Notes: generated by a model not told the origin, from the letters alone. Shown: positions 1 to 7,825, counted from the first letter of the stretch. The stretch is DNA of 64,000 bases from Clostridium muellerianum (GCF_012926525.1 NZ_JABBNI010000036.1:124001-188000); one strand, 5' to 3'. A program made the numbers and translations.

Positions 1-61
1 GTTCTGCAATTTTCTTCGTATTCTTTGTGTATGAATAATACACAATCAACTTTTTTTCCAT
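1..61 (-). CDS. Flavodoxin family protein, N-terminal fragment (runs off window)
   Basis: The first 20 codons are visible. They read MEKKLIVYYSYTKNTKKIAE, a hydrophobic beta-strand followed by the S/T-rich phosphate-binding loop of FMN-binding flavodoxins (usual form V-x-Y-x-S-x-T-G-N-T). A GGGAGGA ribosome site lies inside the end of the preceding CMD gene, 9 bases before this ATG. It is the third gene of a leftward operon (cupin, CMD, flavodoxin), probably co-expressed from the MerR-type promoter near 950. Flavodoxins of this class carry electrons or act as quinone/nitro reductases; which applies here cannot be seen. Confidence 0.75.
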   Translation of the reverse strand, partial: MEKKLIVYYSYTKNTKKIAE

Positions 62-66
62 ATAAT

Positions 67-387
67 CTATTCCTCCCAAACTTCTTTTGCTAGTGAAAAT
101 GCTGCCCATGCATTTGGCCAGCCCACATAAAATGCTAAATGTGTAATAATTTCAGCAATTTCTTCTGCAGTTACTCCATTATTTTTTGCATTTGTCATAT
201 GATATTTTAAAGAGTTGTCAAAAATTCCTTTTGTCATTAATGCTGTTACCGTAATTATACTGCGATCTCTAAGTGATAATTTATCCTCCCGTGACCATAC
301 CTCACCAAATAAAACATCATCATTTAATTCTGCAAATTTAGATGCAAATGTTCCAAGGGCATCTCTTCCTGCTGTTTGTTTTTTCAT
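67..387 (-). CDS. Carboxymuconolactone decarboxylase (CMD) family protein
   Basis: This 106-residue protein has the usual length of single-domain CMD/AhpD-fold proteins. The core signature is visible: an RDRSIITV helix near residue 41, then an H-x3-N-x3-G-V-T-x-EEI-x-E segment and a Y-x-G-W-P-x-A-x-A end. The CxxC redox pair of AhpD is absent, so it belongs with the YurZ-like branch rather than peroxidase-coupled AhpD. It sits 27 bp after the cupin gene and just before a flavodoxin start, so all three are probably one transcript. CMD proteins paired with cupins and flavodoxins are common in MerR-controlled redox-stress operons. The substrate is unknown. Confidence 0.85.
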   Translation of the reverse strand: MKKQTAGRDALGTFASKFAELNDDVLFGEVWSREDKLSLRDRSIITVTALMTKGIFDNSLKYHMTNAKNNGVTAEEIAEIITHLAFYVGWPNAWAAFSLAKEVWEE

Positions 388-414
388 AAATATCTCCTTT
401 TTTACTACATAATC

Positions 415-825
415 TTATTTTAATTTTTCATATTCTTCATCTGTCACTGGTTCACACCACTCATTAGAAGCACTTTCTACTGGAACAGATAAGGACAGAT
501 GTGCAAAAGCCTCATCACATACAGCACCATGCCAATGTTTGATTTCTGGAGCAATATATACCACATCTCCACTCTTTAAAAGCTGTGGTTCTTTACCCAT
601 CTCCTGATACCAGCCATGACCACCCACACAGATTAATGTTTGTCCAGCACCATGATGAATATGCCAGTTATTACGACAACCTGGTTCAAATGTAACGTTA
701 CAGATAGTCACTTCATTACTATTCAAAAGACTTAAATAGCTTTTTCCAATGAAATAAGGTGCATAAGTAACATTTTCTTCTCCAAGTAAAAAGTTAGATA
801 CCTTTTCTAGTTTTTTTCTATCCAT
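415..825 (-). CDS. Cupin domain protein
   Basis: This is a single-domain cupin of about 136 residues. Cupin motif 1 is the HIHHGAGQTLICV segment, with a His-x-His metal pair and Gln in place of the usual Glu. Motif 2 is GDVVYIAPEIKHWHGA, which supplies the second His. The start at 825 is chosen because GGAG lies six bases ahead of it; an ATG four codons upstream has only a weak site. It is the first gene of the cupin-CMD-flavodoxin operon and is divergent from the MerR gene at 983. The fold is secure, but the reaction (decarboxylation-linked, isomerase or ligand sensor) is not. Confidence 0.88.
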   Translation of the reverse strand: MDRKKLEKVSNFLLGEENVTYAPYFIGKSYLSLLNSNEVTICNVTFEPGCRNNWHIHHGAGQTLICVGGHGWYQEMGKEPQLLKSGDVVYIAPEIKHWHGAVCDEAFAHLSLSVPVESASNEWCEPVTDEEYEKLK

Positions 826-921
826 TTTTTTCTCCATTTCTTCTTTATATGATTTTTTATTTATTGATCCAAAATATATTTTAGTCTTGCATAAGTTCCT
901 TTTATATCATATGATAAATAC

Positions 922-952
922 ATTCTAATACCTAAACCTAACTTTAGGTCAA
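922..952 (-). promoter_or_regulatory. MerR-type promoter of the cupin operon
   Basis: Read leftwards, TTGACC (947-952) and TAGAAT (922-927) are separated by 19 bp, the over-long spacer typical of MerR-activated promoters. The spacer and -35 region hold a perfect dyad ACCTAAA-6-TTTAGGT. The divergent MerR gene starts 31 bp away, so it is the obvious activator. Confidence 0.85.
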
Positions 953-982
953 TATTAAATTGAAACTTTTTGGAGGTAATTT

Positions 983-1429
983 ATGAATTATTCTATTGGT
1001 GATATTTCAAAAATGTTAGATATATCTATATCAGCCCTACGTTACTATGACAAAGAAGGACTTCTTCCGCTTGTTAATAGAACATCTGGAAATGTTCGTG
1101 TATTTGATGATACTGATGTTGAATGCCTGAAAATGATAGAATGTTTAAAGAATACAGGTATGCCACTTAAGGATATCAAACAGTTTTTTCAGTGGTGTGA
1201 AGAAGGGGATACTACCATTGATCAGCGATATGAACTATTCCTTCGTCAGAGGGAAAAGACTGAAAAGCAAATTTCACTATTACAAAATGCTTTGGATAGA
1301 ATTAATTATAAATGTGAATTTTATAGAATATCGAAAGAAAATGGGACAACAAATGTTCCTGGATTACGTGAAGAACTGGCTATGAAATTTTTAAATAACA
1401 ATGCAGAAAAAGATGTAACTGACAAATAA
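983..1429 (+). CDS. MerR family transcriptional regulator
   Basis: This 148-residue protein has the MerR layout. A winged helix-turn-helix covers residues 1-70 (YSIGDISKMLDISISALRYY, then DKEGLLP). A long dimerisation helix follows (about residues 80-120), then a short tail without an obvious ligand domain or Cys metal site. TTTTTGGAGG lies just before the ATG. It faces the cupin operon across a 19-bp-spacer promoter, so it probably activates that operon and may also control itself. A strong terminator follows at 1474. The ligand is unknown. A damaged paralogue lies at 1845. Confidence 0.92.
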   Translation: MNYSIGDISKMLDISISALRYYDKEGLLPLVNRTSGNVRVFDDTDVECLKMIECLKNTGMPLKDIKQFFQWCEEGDTTIDQRYELFLRQREKTEKQISLLQNALDRINYKCEFYRISKENGTTNVPGLREELAMKFLNNNAEKDVTDK

Positions 1430-1473
1430 CAACGTTATTGCAATTAACGGTATACATAAATTTAATTGCAAAT

Positions 1474-1525
1474 ACCTTTACAAACATAGATTTTAAGAAA
1501 ATCTATGTTTGTAAAGGTTATTTTT
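1474..1525 (+). terminator. Rho-independent terminator after merR
   Basis: A perfect 21-bp stem (1474-1494 with 1498-1518) has a 3-base loop and is followed by a run of T. It is unusually long and closes the MerR gene. Confidence 0.9.
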
Positions 1526-1754
1526 TTCGAAGGCTTTATAGCTGTTTTGATTTTAAGTTTTCATGGATTTTCTTTTCAAATATATGCTTATGAGAAATTT
1601 TTTGTTATTCTATTATATTAATTCTGTTAGATTTATGAACAATGTGATTAAGCCCCTCAGGAATATCCTTCATTGGTATTCTACATGAAATGTAAAACTA
1701 ATGTACGAAGGAGAAAAATAGAATTAGTAACTTTAGTTTTTTTGAAATGAAGTA
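1526..1754. other. Intergenic stretch, nothing recognised
   Basis: This is AT-rich DNA with no open frame carrying a ribosome site. It separates the first MerR unit from the MerR-type promoter at 1755. It could be remnant DNA, but I could not assign it to a family. Confidence 0.4.
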
Positions 1755-1785
1755 TTGACATAAAGTTAACTTTATCCTTTATCAT
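1755..1785 (+). promoter_or_regulatory. MerR-type promoter of the merR-dxs unit
   Basis: TTGACA (1755-1760) and TATCAT (1780-1785) are 19 bp apart. A perfect 16-bp palindrome ATAAAGTTAACTTTAT (1760-1775) fills the upstream part of the spacer. This is the architecture of a MerR-activated promoter, reading into the broken MerR gene and then the dxs-like gene. Confidence 0.8.
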
Positions 1786-1844
1786 ATGCTTGTAGATATC
1801 ATTAATTATGATTAATAACCACTTAGTGAAGAAAAGATTGTTTT

Positions 1845-2246
1845 ATGAATTATACCATTAAACAGGTTGCAGAAAAGATGGGGGTTACAGTTCCCATCCT
1901 TCGTTATTACGATAAAGAAGGACTTTTACCATTTGTGGATAAGAAGCCTAATGGAACTAGGGTTTTCAAGGACGAGGATTTTCAGGGATTGGCTATCATA
2001 ACATTTATGTAAAATTCTGGAATGTCAATAAAGGACATAAAAAGGTATATGGATTTGTGCCAGGAGGGCGATAGTACGCTTAAGGAACGGCTGGAGATTT
2101 TCTTTGAAAGAAAGGAAATTGTTCAAAAGCAGATGAATGAATTAAATAAGGTGATGGAAACCATTAATCATAAGATATGGTACTATGAGACGGCAATTGA
2201 AGCTGGAACAGAAGCAATCCATAAGCAAAACAAAGAGCAAAAATAA
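1845..2246 (+). pseudogene. MerR family regulator interrupted by one in-frame stop
   Basis: The frame opens MNYTIKQVAEKMGVTVPILR and continues with YYDKEGLLPF, a full MerR HTH, then meets TAA at 2010-2012. The same frame continues as NSGMSIKDIKRYMDLCQEGD, matching the paralogue at 983 (KNTGMPLKDIKQF). Only one codon, at a place where the paralogue has Lys, is lost; an AAA to TAA change explains it. Without the stop the protein would be about 133 residues. Either the gene is dead, a short HTH peptide is made, or there is a sequencing error. It lies between a MerR-type promoter and the dxs-like gene and was probably that gene's activator. Confidence 0.85.
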
Positions 2247-2305
2247 GAAGACGAAACTAGAAAAAATTTCTGAAATAAAACAAATGAATTTTAGGAGGAT
2301 AAAGT

Positions 2306-4066
2306 ATGTATTTAGAAAAAATAAATTCACCAGAGGATGTAAAAAAATTATCAATAGATGAAATGAAGGATTTGAGTTCAGAAATCCGTAAGGTACTGCT
2401 TAAAAAGTTAAGTGAGCATGGCGGACATATTGGTCCTAATCTTGGAATTGTGGAGCTGACTATTGCACTGCATTATGTATTTAACTCACCAAAAGATAAG
2501 ATTGTTTATGATGTTTCTCATCAAAGCTATATACACAAAATGCTTACTGGAAGAAAGGAAGCGTTTATCAATTCTGAAAAATATGATGAGGTTTCTGGTT
2601 ATTCTAATCCAGAAGAAAGCAAACATGACTTTTTTAACATAGGACATACTTCAACATCTATAAGTCTTGCCTGTGGTCTTGCTAAAGCAAGAGACTTAAA
2701 AGCTGAGAAGGATAACGTAATTGCTATAATTGGAGATGGTTCACTAAGTGGTGGAGAAGCATATGAAGGATTGAATAATGCTGCTGAAGCAGGAACAAAC
2801 ATGATTATTATTGTAAATGATAATGATATGTCTATTGCAGAAAACCATGGTGGTTTATACAAAAATCTTAAGGAACTTAGAGATTCAGAAGGCAAATGTG
2901 AGTGTAATTTCTTTAAGGCAATGGGATTGGATTATCATTATGTAAAAGATGGACATGATTTTGAACAGTTAATCAGCGTATTTAACAAGGTTAAAGATAC
3001 AGAACATCCTGTAGTTATTCATATTCATACAATTAAAGGAAAAGGGTTTGAATTTGCTGAAAAGAATAAGGAACAGTGGCACTGGGGAATACCTTTTGTA
3101 TTAGAGACAGGAGAATCAAAGTTCTCTATGGGTGATGCAGAGGATTATGGAGACTTTACAGGAAAATACCTGTTAGATGTGATGAAACAGGATCCGAAAG
3201 TAGTTGCTATTACATCAGGAACTCCAGCAGTGATTGGTTTTAGCAAAGAAAGAAGAAAGGAAGCTGGCAAACAGTTTGTAGATGTTGGTATTGCAGAAGA
3301 ACATGCCGTTGCTTTAGCTTCTGGAATTGCAGCAAATGGTGGAAAGCCAGTTTATGGAGTATACAGTACATTTCTTCAGAGAACATATGATCAGATTTCA
3401 CAGGATTTATGCATAAATAATAATCCAGCAGTAATACTGGTAAATTTAGCATCTGTTTATGGAATGAATGATGTAACACATCTTGGATTATATGATATTG
3501 GCATGATGAGTAACATTCCTAATATGATATATCTTGCTCCAACATGTAAGGAAGAATATTTTGAGATGCTTAAGTGGGGAATGAGCCAGCAGGAGCATCC
3601 GGTAGCTATCCGTGTTCCAGCAATGGGAGTAATTAAAAGTGGAGTTGAAGATAAGACAGATTACTCTAAATTGAATAAATATCAGGTGACAAAAGCAGGA
3701 AAAGATGTTGCAGTGATTGCACTTGGAGATTTCTATCAGCTTGGTAAGGCAGTTGTTACAAAGCTTTCAAATGAAAACGGCATTGAGGCTACGCTAATTA
3801 ATCCAAAGTATATTACAGGTGTAGATGAAGAAGTACTGGAAAGTTTGAAGAAAGAACATAAGCTTGTAATTACTCTTGAAGATGGCATTTTAGATGGTGG
3901 TTTTGGTGAAAAGATTGCAAGATATTATGGTCCTTCTGACATGAAGGTATTAAATTATGGTATCAAAAAGGAATTACTAGATCGTTATGTTCCAGAGGAA
4001 CTTATGAAAAAAAATAGACTTACAGATGTTCAGATAGTAGAAAATATCATGAGTATCATCAAGTAA
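2306..4066 (+). CDS. dxs: 1-deoxy-D-xylulose-5-phosphate synthase (DXS-type TPP enzyme)
   Basis: The 586-residue protein has the full DXS order: an N-terminal thiamine-binding domain with GGHIGPNLGIVELTIALHYV near residue 40, the TPP/Mg motif GDGSLSGGEAYEGLNNA near 145, a transketolase pyrimidine domain with GIAEEHAVALASGIAANGG, and a C-terminal transketolase domain. DXS joins pyruvate and glyceraldehyde-3-phosphate to start the MEP isoprenoid and thiamine/pyridoxal pathways. It is slightly shorter than housekeeping DXS (about 620). It has VSHQSYIHK where DXS normally has a D-V-G-H-Q-A-Y-P-H-K-like sequence, so a specialised paralogue with another aldehyde acceptor is possible. AGGAGG lies 7 bases before the ATG. 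A MerR-type promoter lies upstream. Confidence 0.88.
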   Translation: MYLEKINSPEDVKKLSIDEMKDLSSEIRKVLLKKLSEHGGHIGPNLGIVELTIALHYVFNSPKDKIVYDVSHQSYIHKMLTGRKEAFINSEKYDEVSGYSNPEESKHDFFNIGHTSTSISLACGLAKARDLKAEKDNVIAIIGDGSLSGGEAYEGLNNAAEAGTNMIIIVNDNDMSIAENHGGLYKNLKELRDSEGKCECNFFKAMGLDYHYVKDGHDFEQLISVFNKVKDTEHPVVIHIHTIKGKGFEFAEKNKEQWHWGIPFVLETGESKFSMGDAEDYGDFTGKYLLDVMKQDPKVVAITSGTPAVIGFSKERRKEAGKQFVDVGIAEEHAVALASGIAANGGKPVYGVYSTFLQRTYDQISQDLCINNNPAVILVNLASVYGMNDVTHLGLYDIGMMSNIPNMIYLAPTCKEEYFEMLKWGMSQQEHPVAIRVPAMGVIKSGVEDKTDYSKLNKYQVTKAGKDVAVIALGDFYQLGKAVVTKLSNENGIEATLINPKYITGVDEEVLESLKKEHKLVITLEDGILDGGFGEKIARYYGPSDMKVLNYGIKKELLDRYVPEELMKKNRLTDVQIVENIMSIIK

Positions 4067-4075
4067 AATAAGATA

Positions 4076-4612
4076 TTTCCTTGCTTAATTGGTTCTGCAC
4101 TTAAGGATACTAGCATAGAAAATTTCTTAGAAATATTAGATATGCTGACCTTCACTGAATACAAAAGTGAAGGAGATTTCAGCGAATTAGTATGTAAAAT
4201 ACGATATGATGAAGATAGAACCAGGCTTACTTATATAAAAGCATTAAGCGGTACGGTATTTTAAAGGTTAGAGAAGAAATAATGGTGGGAGCATTAAAGG
4301 GAAAAGTTAAAAGGATCTTTTGATGCTCCCGAAACGTTTGTTGATAAAACCATTATAAAAGGCAGAGGCCCAGTAGCTGCCTTTATGAATTATATTATAG
4401 AATTCACAGCCTTTACCAAGGGCAAAGGCAAGATCAATTTTGTTTTTGATGGGTATGATATATGTCATAATAAAGAAGAAGTAATTGAGAAAATTGGTTA
4501 TGATAAAAATGCAGATATTGATTATACATCTACTTCAATCTTCTGCTCAAAAGGACAATCATTTTTAGTAGGTGGAGAAGAAGCAGAAAGCTATATGCAT
4601 TGTTTGAAGTAG
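4076..4612 (+). pseudogene. Decayed TetM/EF-G-like ribosomal-protection GTPase, C-terminal parts only
   Basis: Three reading-frame pieces match the back half of TetM-like translation GTPases. Frame 4076 reads LIGSALKDTSIENFLEILDM and then FTEYKSEGDFSELVCKIRYD. After a frame break comes LKVREEI. A last piece reads GSFDAPETFVDKTIIKGRGP and ends in YTSTSIFCSKGQSFLVGG (near 4525-4590), the C-terminal signature of this family. The GTPase domain and the middle are missing, and stops and shifts separate the pieces. This is a relic of a gene once downstream of dxs. The final 75-codon frame at 4385 should not be taken as a real protein. Confidence 0.8.
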
Positions 4613-4640
4613 ATTTTAGATTTTTTAGGAAACCATTTCA

Positions 4641-4712
4641 GCATATACTAGTTGAAAGTTCAACTAGTATATGCTATTATAAATACAATATAGTTGAAAG
4701 TTCAACTATATT
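4641..4712 (+). promoter_or_regulatory. Promoter with two MarR operators
   Basis: Two perfect palindromes share the core TAGTTGAAAGTTCAACTA. The first is 34 bp (4641-4674) and the second 26 bp (4687-4712); their centres are 42 bp (four helical turns) apart. TTGAAA (4652-4657) inside the first palindrome and TATTAT (4675-4680) with an extended TGC are 17 bp apart, forming a strong promoter. The second operator would cover the transcription start. This is the layout of an autorepressed MarR gene. Confidence 0.88.
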
Positions 4713-4730
4713 TATAGGAGGTGAAGTCTT

Positions 4731-5180
4731 ATTAAAGATTTAGACAGCCATATATTAAGAGAGATAGGAACTCTGTCCCGCTGTATTCATTCTATAAGTG
4801 ACCTGAAATTTAAAGAAATAAATCTACAAAAAGGTCAATTTACATTTTTAACAAGGATATGTGAAAACCAAGGAATTAATCAAATTGATTTATCAAACCT
4901 TTTAAAAGTAGATAAAACTACTACAACAAAAGCTATACAGAAACTTATTGAAGCAGGGTATATAGATAAAGAAAGAGATGACATTGATAAAAGAATGTGG
5001 AGACTTTATCCAAAAGAAAAAGCACTGGAAGTATACACATTTATTATTGAAGAAGAAAATAGAAATATTGAGGTTTGTTTTAAGAATTTTAACAGCGAAG
5101 AAAAGGAACTAGTCAGTAAATTAGTTAAGAAAATGAGAGAAAATATTGAAAGTGATTGGAAAGAAATAAAAAATTTTTAG
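4731..5180 (+). CDS. MarR family transcriptional regulator (non-standard start)
   Basis: The frame encodes about 149 residues: an N-terminal dimerisation helix, a winged helix with DLSNLLKVDKTTTTKAIQKL (recognition helix), then the wing containing D-K-E-R-D-D-I-D-K-R and W-R-L-Y-P. This is a typical MarR domain at full length. No ATG, GTG or TTG lies in frame before residue 89. The best start is ATT at 4731, seven bases after TAGGAGGTG and just inside an in-frame stop. The gene sits behind a double operator and 12 bp before a GNAT gene, so it probably represses both. The ATT start is inference. Confidence 0.82.
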   Translation: MKDLDSHILREIGTLSRCIHSISDLKFKEINLQKGQFTFLTRICENQGINQIDLSNLLKVDKTTTTKAIQKLIEAGYIDKERDDIDKRMWRLYPKEKALEVYTFIIEEENRNIEVCFKNFNSEEKELVSKLVKKMRENIESDWKEIKNF

Positions 5181-5192
5181 GAGGATTTTAGA

Positions 5193-5687
5193 ATGAGAAA
5201 AGCAGTTATTGAAGATACAAAAGAAATTATGCAAATTATAAAGGAAACTATTGCAGAAATGCAAACTTACAATAATACGCAATGGGATAAAAATTATCCT
5301 CAGGAAAAAGATTTTATGAAGGATATCCAAAGAGAAGATTTATATGTAGCAGAAAGAGAAGGAAAGTTGGTTGGTTTCATATGCATTAATAAGGTAGAGC
5401 CAGTTGAGTATAATGGGTTAAACTGGTCATTGAAAGAAAATTGTATGGTTGTTCATAGAATGGCAGTTAATCCTAACTACAGGAGAAGTGGAATTGGTAC
5501 TGAATTAATGAAATTTGCTGATGAATTAGCTTTAGCTAACAATATAAGATATTTAAAAACAGATACCTATTCAATAAATACTAAAATGAACGCATTATTT
5601 AAAAAATGTGGGTATCACTTAGTTGGAGAGATGAGTTTTTTAGGAAAAGAAAAGCCGTTCTATTGCTATGAAAAAAATATTAAATAA
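5193..5687 (+). CDS. GNAT family N-acetyltransferase
   Basis: The 164-residue protein shows the GNAT fold. Motif A is VVHRMAVNPNYRRSGIGTEL, with the R-x-x-G-x-G acetyl-CoA pyrophosphate loop near residue 97. A helix and the K-T-D-T-Y-x2-N segment (motif B) follow. GNAT enzymes move an acetyl group from acetyl-CoA to an amine. AGGAGG lies 8 bases before the ATG, and the gene begins 12 bp after the MarR gene, so the two form an operon under the MarR double operator. That pairing suggests detoxification of a small amine. The substrate is not visible. Confidence 0.92.
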   Translation: MRKAVIEDTKEIMQIIKETIAEMQTYNNTQWDKNYPQEKDFMKDIQREDLYVAEREGKLVGFICINKVEPVEYNGLNWSLKENCMVVHRMAVNPNYRRSGIGTELMKFADELALANNIRYLKTDTYSINTKMNALFKKCGYHLVGEMSFLGKEKPFYCYEKNIK

Positions 5688-5766
5688 TGATTGTTTATTT
5701 AACTAATAGGTAAACAGTAAATTTAAGATTGAGTATTACAAATAGTAATTTGTGGGGATGATATAG

Positions 5767-6351
5767 ATGACTGAGAGAGAAAAAATGTTAGCAGGTTTAC
5801 TTTATGATTGTGGTGATAAAGAATTATTAGAACAGTGGCATAAGGCTAAAAATTTAATACGTGATTATAATTTGGATAATTCAGAAGATAGATTAAAGAA
5901 GAGTAACATATTAGAACAACTTCTTGGAGGATATGGAGATAATTTATGGATTACTGCGCCGTTTTATGTTGATTATGGTAATAATATTTATTTTGGAAAC
6001 AATTGTGAAGTAAATATGAATTGCACATTTTTAGATGATAACAAAATTAAAATAGGTGATAATGCACTTATTGCACCTAATGTTCAGATATATACAGCTT
6101 TTCATCCAACAAATGCAAAAGAACGTTTTGGTAAGAGTAAGGATAATGGTTCTTTTGAATTTTGTAAAACACAAACTGCGCCAGTAAAGATAGGAAATAA
6201 TGTATGGATTGGAGGCGGTGTTGTTATTTTACCTGATGTTACAATAGGAGATAATGTTGTCATTGGAGCAGGAAGTATTGTAACAAATGATATTCCAGCA
6301 GATACAATTGCTTACGGAAATCCATGCAGAGTTATTAGAAAGAATGTATAA
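5767..6351 (+). CDS. Sugar O-acetyltransferase (maltose/galactoside type)
   Basis: This 194-residue protein has the N-terminal Mac helix domain (EREKMLAGLLYDCGDKELL) and then a left-handed beta-helix built from hexapeptide repeats. The catalytic His lies in TAFHPTNAKER near residue 118. Turns GNNVWIGGGVVILPDVTIG and GAGSIVTNDIPADTIAYGNP are diagnostic of the LacA/Maa/NodL family. It acetylates the 6-hydroxyl of maltose, glucose or galactosides in the cytoplasm, probably for detoxification or export. It stands alone, with GGGGATG just before its start, so transport genes do not help choose the sugar. Confidence 0.93.
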   Translation: MTEREKMLAGLLYDCGDKELLEQWHKAKNLIRDYNLDNSEDRLKKSNILEQLLGGYGDNLWITAPFYVDYGNNIYFGNNCEVNMNCTFLDDNKIKIGDNALIAPNVQIYTAFHPTNAKERFGKSKDNGSFEFCKTQTAPVKIGNNVWIGGGVVILPDVTIGDNVVIGAGSIVTNDIPADTIAYGNPCRVIRKNV

Positions 6352-6382
6352 ACAAATTCTAATTTAAGGGTGGGTATCATAA

Positions 6383-6493
6383 ATATTAACAAGTGAACTT
6401 AAGAAAAATAATATTAATAAAAGATTATATTTATTAAGTAAGAGTGAAAGAACCTTACTTGAAGAAACAATTAAAAGTTATACAAAGAGTTAA
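6383..6493 (+). pseudogene. Short open remnant without start codon
   Basis: An open stretch of 36 codons after a stop reads LTSELKKNNINKRLYLLSKS and then ERTLLEETIKSYTKS. It is rich in Lys/Glu and looks like coding DNA, but it has no start codon. It is most likely the tail of a lost gene; no family is assigned. Confidence 0.25.
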
Positions 6494-6542
6494 AAATTAG
6501 CTTTAAATATGATTGTTGCAAACAAATGGGGAGTGGAATAAA

Positions 6543-7337
6543 ATGAGGAATAACAAATTTATTATTGTTTTTTGCAGTTTTGTTTTAATGATTTGTTTAT
6601 GTTCCTGTTCAGTTAAAACTAGCAGTAATAATAAAAACTATAAGGTTGCGGTGGAGTCTATAGGCACTGACATAAGAGATGAAGACAAAAAGCTAATTCA
6701 AGATGAGGCAGAAACTGCATTAAAAAATGTACCAAAATATCTAGGTATCAATGCATTTAATGAAGAGTTAAATGGCAAGGATATTCACGTTTATGTAAAA
6801 GCTGATATTGATGTTAGCTATGCAGACTCAAGAGATATTTATTTGTGTAAAAAAATGGTAAATATAAAGAAAGAACCAGTAATACATGAAATGACTCATT
6901 TATTAACTTTAAATGATCCTTCAGGTAATCTAGGATATAAATTTGTATCTGAAGGTATAGCCCAATTAATGCAGGAATTATACGGTATAAAAGGTACTTT
7001 ATTAGGTATAACAAATAAAGAAGGATATTCCAAAGTATTAAATGAAGTAAAAAATAAAAATTACTATATACCTATTTCAAATTTGATACAAAACAGCAAT
7101 TGTTATACTCCAGAAAGCTACAAGGATATGGATATAGATAGTAAATTTAAAAGAAAGGTTGCATATCTTGAAACTGCATCATTTTTTCTTTTTTTAAATG
7201 ATAAGTATGGAGATAAAAAAATTAGAGAATTATACCATTCAGAAAAAGGAATAGATTTTGACAACATGTGTAAAAAAGTGGTTAAAAAGGGCGTAATTGA
7301 ATTGGAAAAGGAATGGAGAGATTATTATAAAGTTTAA
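6543..7337 (+). CDS. Putative lipoprotein with HExxH metallopeptidase motif
   Basis: The protein has 264 residues from ATG 6543, which follows GGGGAGTGG by 6 bases. A signal peptide with hydrophobic core FIIVFCSFVLMICLC ends at Cys residues near position 20, consistent with a lipobox. HEMTH at 115-119 and Glu in FVSEGIAQ near 137 fit the HExxH-17-E zinc ligands of gluzincin (peptidase MA-like) proteins. It would sit on the outer face of the membrane. The zinc ligands are seen; peptidase activity is inference, since several lipoprotein families carry this fold without known substrates. It appears to be monocistronic. Confidence 0.75.
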   Translation: MRNNKFIIVFCSFVLMICLCSCSVKTSSNNKNYKVAVESIGTDIRDEDKKLIQDEAETALKNVPKYLGINAFNEELNGKDIHVYVKADIDVSYADSRDIYLCKKMVNIKKEPVIHEMTHLLTLNDPSGNLGYKFVSEGIAQLMQELYGIKGTLLGITNKEGYSKVLNEVKNKNYYIPISNLIQNSNCYTPESYKDMDIDSKFKRKVAYLETASFFLFLNDKYGDKKIRELYHSEKGIDFDNMCKKVVKKGVIELEKEWRDYYKV

Positions 7338-7495
7338 TTTTGAACCTAAGATAATCATTTGAAGGAGGATTAATTCGTAATTGAAAACTATTAAGGACCA
7401 CTTGTATTGCAAAGATTAGACACACTTTTATATGAACAACACCGTGGTTTCACTCATATAATAATCACATAGGATTTTTAAAGGAGTGAAAATAT

Positions 7496-7756
7496 ATGAG
7501 ACAATTCGGACCACCAGATTCTCCACCACCAACAAATATTCCTAAAAAACCAAGAGATTCATATATAATTGACTGCTTATACTCATATACGTATATATGG
7601 CCCCAATATGGAAGACATTTTTGGTTTTATCCTACAAGAGTAGAATATGGAGAAGTTTCGGGTTATATATGGACTGGACAAAATTGGACGTTTTATGGGT
7701 TTGACCTAGAAATTATTGATCAAGTTGCATGCTATCCAGTTTCTACCCTTTACTAA
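7496..7756 (+). CDS. Small Pro-rich/aromatic protein of unknown function
   Basis: This 86-residue protein begins with a proline-rich tail (RQFGPPDSPPPTNIPKKP). A compact aromatic domain follows, with CLYSYTYIWPQYG, FWFYPTRVEYGEVSGYIW and FYGFDLEIIDQVACYP. The same plan (Pro-rich leader, FWFYP, SG-x-x-W, ending near a Cys) occurs in small Firmicutes proteins sometimes misnamed transporters. No signal peptide or membrane helix is visible. AAAGGAG precedes the ATG, and a perfect terminator follows at 7785, so it is a real single-gene unit. The function is unknown; a surface or spore-coat location would be a guess. Confidence 0.7.
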   Translation: MRQFGPPDSPPPTNIPKKPRDSYIIDCLYSYTYIWPQYGRHFWFYPTRVEYGEVSGYIWTGQNWTFYGFDLEIIDQVACYPVSTLY

Positions 7757-7784
7757 AGCTCTATTAAAATAAATAGTTCTTTTA

Positions 7785-7825
7785 AAAGCCCCTTATGCAA
7801 TTAATTGCATTAAGGGGCTTTCTGT
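7785..7825 (+). terminator. Rho-independent terminator
   Basis: AAAGCCCCTTA pairs with TAAGGGGCTTT around a self-complementary TGCAATTAATTGCA loop, closing the small aromatic gene. Confidence 0.88.

Noticed and set aside
2010-2012. Programmed stop-codon readthrough in the MerR gene
   Set aside because: TAA is the least readthrough-prone stop and no downstream stimulatory structure is evident; mutation is simpler.
4385-4612. A 75-residue protein
   Set aside because: It is the C-terminal scrap of the decayed TetM-like GTPase, not an independent gene.
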